A stretch of 8,313 nt of DNA from Gammaproteobacteria bacterium (lineage in GTDB: Bacteria > Pseudomonadota > Gammaproteobacteria > UBA6429 > Thiohalophilaceae). The notes beneath the pieces were generated by a model. The model saw only the letters and a list, made by a program, of their open reading frames with translations. It was not told the DNA's origin and made no database searches. A program made the translations under genes and the position numbers. The stretch covers positions 1 through 8,313 of the forward strand of contig JAOULB010000067.1 of assembly GCA_029882235.1 (NCBI GenBank), in the 5' to 3' direction. This document shows, piece after piece, positions 6,880-8,313 of this stretch. Positions within the stretch are counted from its first letter, which is position 1. Each line of letters starts with the position of its first letter.

Positions 6880-8313
6880 TTAGTTGGTCGACACTTTGCT
6901 GCCTTTAATCACAACATTACCAGAGCCTTTAACATTAATATTTTTTCCGCTCAGTGTAATATCCCCATTACTTTTCATAATCAATTTTGCCGAGCCTGTC
7001 TTTAAGATTATTTCCTTGTCGGCAGTCATTGATATTGATTTTGCTTGAAGACCATACTCTTTAGAGACGTCTTCAGTGTGTTTTCCACCAACGGACTCTT
7101 GACGATCCTTTCCAATCGTCAAATCCATATTTTTCCCAATTGATATAGTTGTATTTTTACCAATATTCTCTTTGTGATTATCACCAACATCCATGGTTTT
7201 ATCTTTACCAATCGACTCTGTATGGTTTTCAGCTACATCTATAGTTTTGTTTTTTCCGATACTTTCTGACTGGTTATTTCCAACAGTTTTATCTCGGTTT
7301 CTTCCTACATCAATTCTTTCATCATTTTCAATATTGGTCGCCATATCCTTTTCTGCGTGGATATAGACCTGTTCTGACCCTTTTTTATCTTCAAAACGTA
7401 ATTCATTATAATTTGCTGAAGTACCACCTTTCGTTGATCGGGTTTTAATTCCACTTTGAGTCTTTGATGAATATGGTGGTTTATTTGTCCCATTGTAGAC
7501 GGTACCCGTTACTATCGGTCTGTCGGGATCGCCATCAAGGAAACTAACAATCACCTCGTGCCCTATTCGTGGGATAAATGACGCCCCCCAACCATTTCCA
7601 GCCCATGACTGCATAACGCGAAGGAAGCATGTGCTATTCTCGTCTTTTTTACCTTCTCTATCCCAGATAAATTGAACCTTGATTCGGCCGAACTCATCAA
7701 TAAATATTTCTTCACCTGACGGCCCTGTAACAAGTGCCGATTGAGGGCCTTTCATAACAGGTTTTTTATGTGTCAGAAGAGGTCTGTAATGCACCTCAGC
7801 AGGGATACAATTAAAATTATTTCCGTATTCTGATTGTCCCTCATTACCTGTAAAATAACTTGTATCAAAGGCTCGATGGTGTATTGAGGTGATTATATAT
7901 TCACCTTTTTCACTTTTAGTATCATGCTTTGTGAGTTTAAATACACCACCTGCATAAAAACTGGAGCAATCACTTGCGCCATCCACCGTATTCATCGGCA
8001 CTTCTTCTGCATCAGCTCTGAGATCAACCAGGCTTTTACCCGCAGTAAAATCATACAAACCCGGATATTCATAGTGCTCGAACTTATCGTTATTAGCGAA
8101 TTTACTACGCGTACCTGTTTCAGCAATCAGATTTTTAGAAGGCTCCATGAAATTATAATCATTTAACGTCCATTCACCCTTACGGAATTCATGATTATGC
8201 TCCCATTTTGTTATTTGAGAACCCGGCATATTCCCTTTTGAGTAAGAAACCTCTGCCTCAACACATTCTTCATAGGCATTTTTTTTATCAACTAAAATTA
8301 GCGTATGTTTATC
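6880..8313 (-). CDS. vgrG: VgrG, T6SS spike protein, 5' end outside the window
   Basis: The frame is open to the right edge, giving 477 residues plus stop. The Met at 8229 is internal: upstream codons continue with D-K-H-T-L-I-L-V-D, the VgrG segment just before the middle of the gp27-like head. I estimate that about 170 N-terminal residues are missing. Visible parts: the end of the gp27-like domain with the V-H-Y-R-P block (residues about 174-178), the gp5-like OB domain (about 198-275) with D-E-F-G-R-I-K-V-Q-F, V-M-Q-S-W-A-G-N-G-W-G, and F-L-D-G-D-P-D-R-P-I-V-T-G, then a 16-residue-periodic beta-prism (about 330-416) and a C-terminal DUF2345-like end. It stops with no fused effector domain. 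It forms the trimeric needle tip pushed out by Hcp tube and sheath, and leads the cluster of tip and adaptor genes that follow on the same strand. Confidence 0.95.
   Translation of the reverse strand, partial: DKHTLILVDKKNAYEECVEAEVSYSKGNMPGSQITKWEHNHEFRKGEWTLNDYNFMEPSKNLIAETGTRSKFANNDKFEHYEYPGLYDFTAGKSLVDLRADAEEVPMNTVDGASDCSSFYAGGVFKLTKHDTKSEKGEYIITSIHHRAFDTSYFTGNEGQSEYGNNFNCIPAEVHYRPLLTHKKPVMKGPQSALVTGPSGEEIFIDEFGRIKVQFIWDREGKKDENSTCFLRVMQSWAGNGWGASFIPRIGHEVIVSFLDGDPDRPIVTGTVYNGTNKPPYSSKTQSGIKTRSTKGGTSANYNELRFEDKKGSEQVYIHAEKDMATNIENDERIDVGRNRDKTVGNNQSESIGKNKTIDVAENHTESIGKDKTMDVGDNHKENIGKNTTISIGKNMDLTIGKDRQESVGGKHTEDVSKEYGLQAKSISMTADKEIILKTGSAKLIMKSNGDITLSGKNINVKGSGNVVIKGSKVSTN
7087..7326 (-). 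repeat. 16-residue (48-base) repeats in the VgrG beta-prism
   Basis: Five consecutive units of 16 codons are visible, followed by a partial sixth. The unit is roughly N-H-x-E-S-I-G-K-x-K-T-x-D-V-G, built from two 8-residue half units with G-K/N-N or G-D-N at the turns. This matches the gp5-type triple-stranded beta-helix that makes the shaft of the spike. The bases repeat too: an ACATC-T/C-AT-x-GTTTT sequence recurs at 7189 and 7237 on the plus strand. The repeats have diverged at DNA level, so this looks like an old expansion kept by structure. Confidence 0.8.

Noticed and set aside
7087..7326. Regularly spaced repeats that could suggest a CRISPR or tandem array.
   Set aside because: They are in-frame 48-base units without spacers and match the VgrG beta-helix; they encode structure.
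8227..8229. ATG as the start of a shortened VgrG.
   Set aside because: The 28 upstream codons to the window edge are open and encode the typical VgrG H-T-L-I-L-V-D segment, so the Met is internal.

Overview
The window looks like chromosomal DNA of an AT-rich gammaproteobacterium. That placement rests on the protein families and envelope logic (lipoprotein plus TPR proteins, a type VI secretion spike cluster); no ribosomal or other taxonomic marker is present. Two gene blocks run tail to tail, with almost no non-coding DNA: every gap between genes is under 35 bases, and several genes touch or overlap.

Left block, plus strand (2-3626): the 3' part of a very large TPR-repeat protein that is open to the left edge, a TPR lipoprotein overlapping its end by 26 bases, and a 90-residue exported protein 3 bases further on. 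The three are packed like one operon. They resemble the tail of gammaproteobacterial envelope operons that also carry ExbB/ExbD-like motor genes and an AgmX/PglI-type protein. Those upstream genes are not in the window, so this link is inference.

Right block, minus strand (8313 down to 3612): a type VI secretion (T6SS) spike and cargo-loading cluster in the order VgrG (5' end beyond the window), DUF6484 protein, DUF2169 protein, DUF4150 PAAR-like protein, TIGR02270 HEAT-like protein. VgrG forms the trimeric spike and the PAAR-like protein should cap it. DUF2169 proteins are thought to help load PAAR-like tips or their cargo. DUF6484 and TIGR02270 have no well-established role. No recognisable toxin or immunity gene lies between vgrG and the end of the cluster.

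The most interesting observation is that the DUF6484 protein looks like a miniature VgrG without the head domain. It has an OB-like segment ending in the same F-x-(D/N)-G-x-x-D-x-P-x-x-x-G signature, then a C-terminal 44-residue module that aligns without gaps to the last 44 residues of VgrG (15 identities by eye). This suggests it is a spike extension or alternative tip. Also notable: the PAAR-like gene and the TIGR02270 gene share one reading frame and are separated by a single TAA, and the two blocks converge with a 15-base overlap of their last genes.
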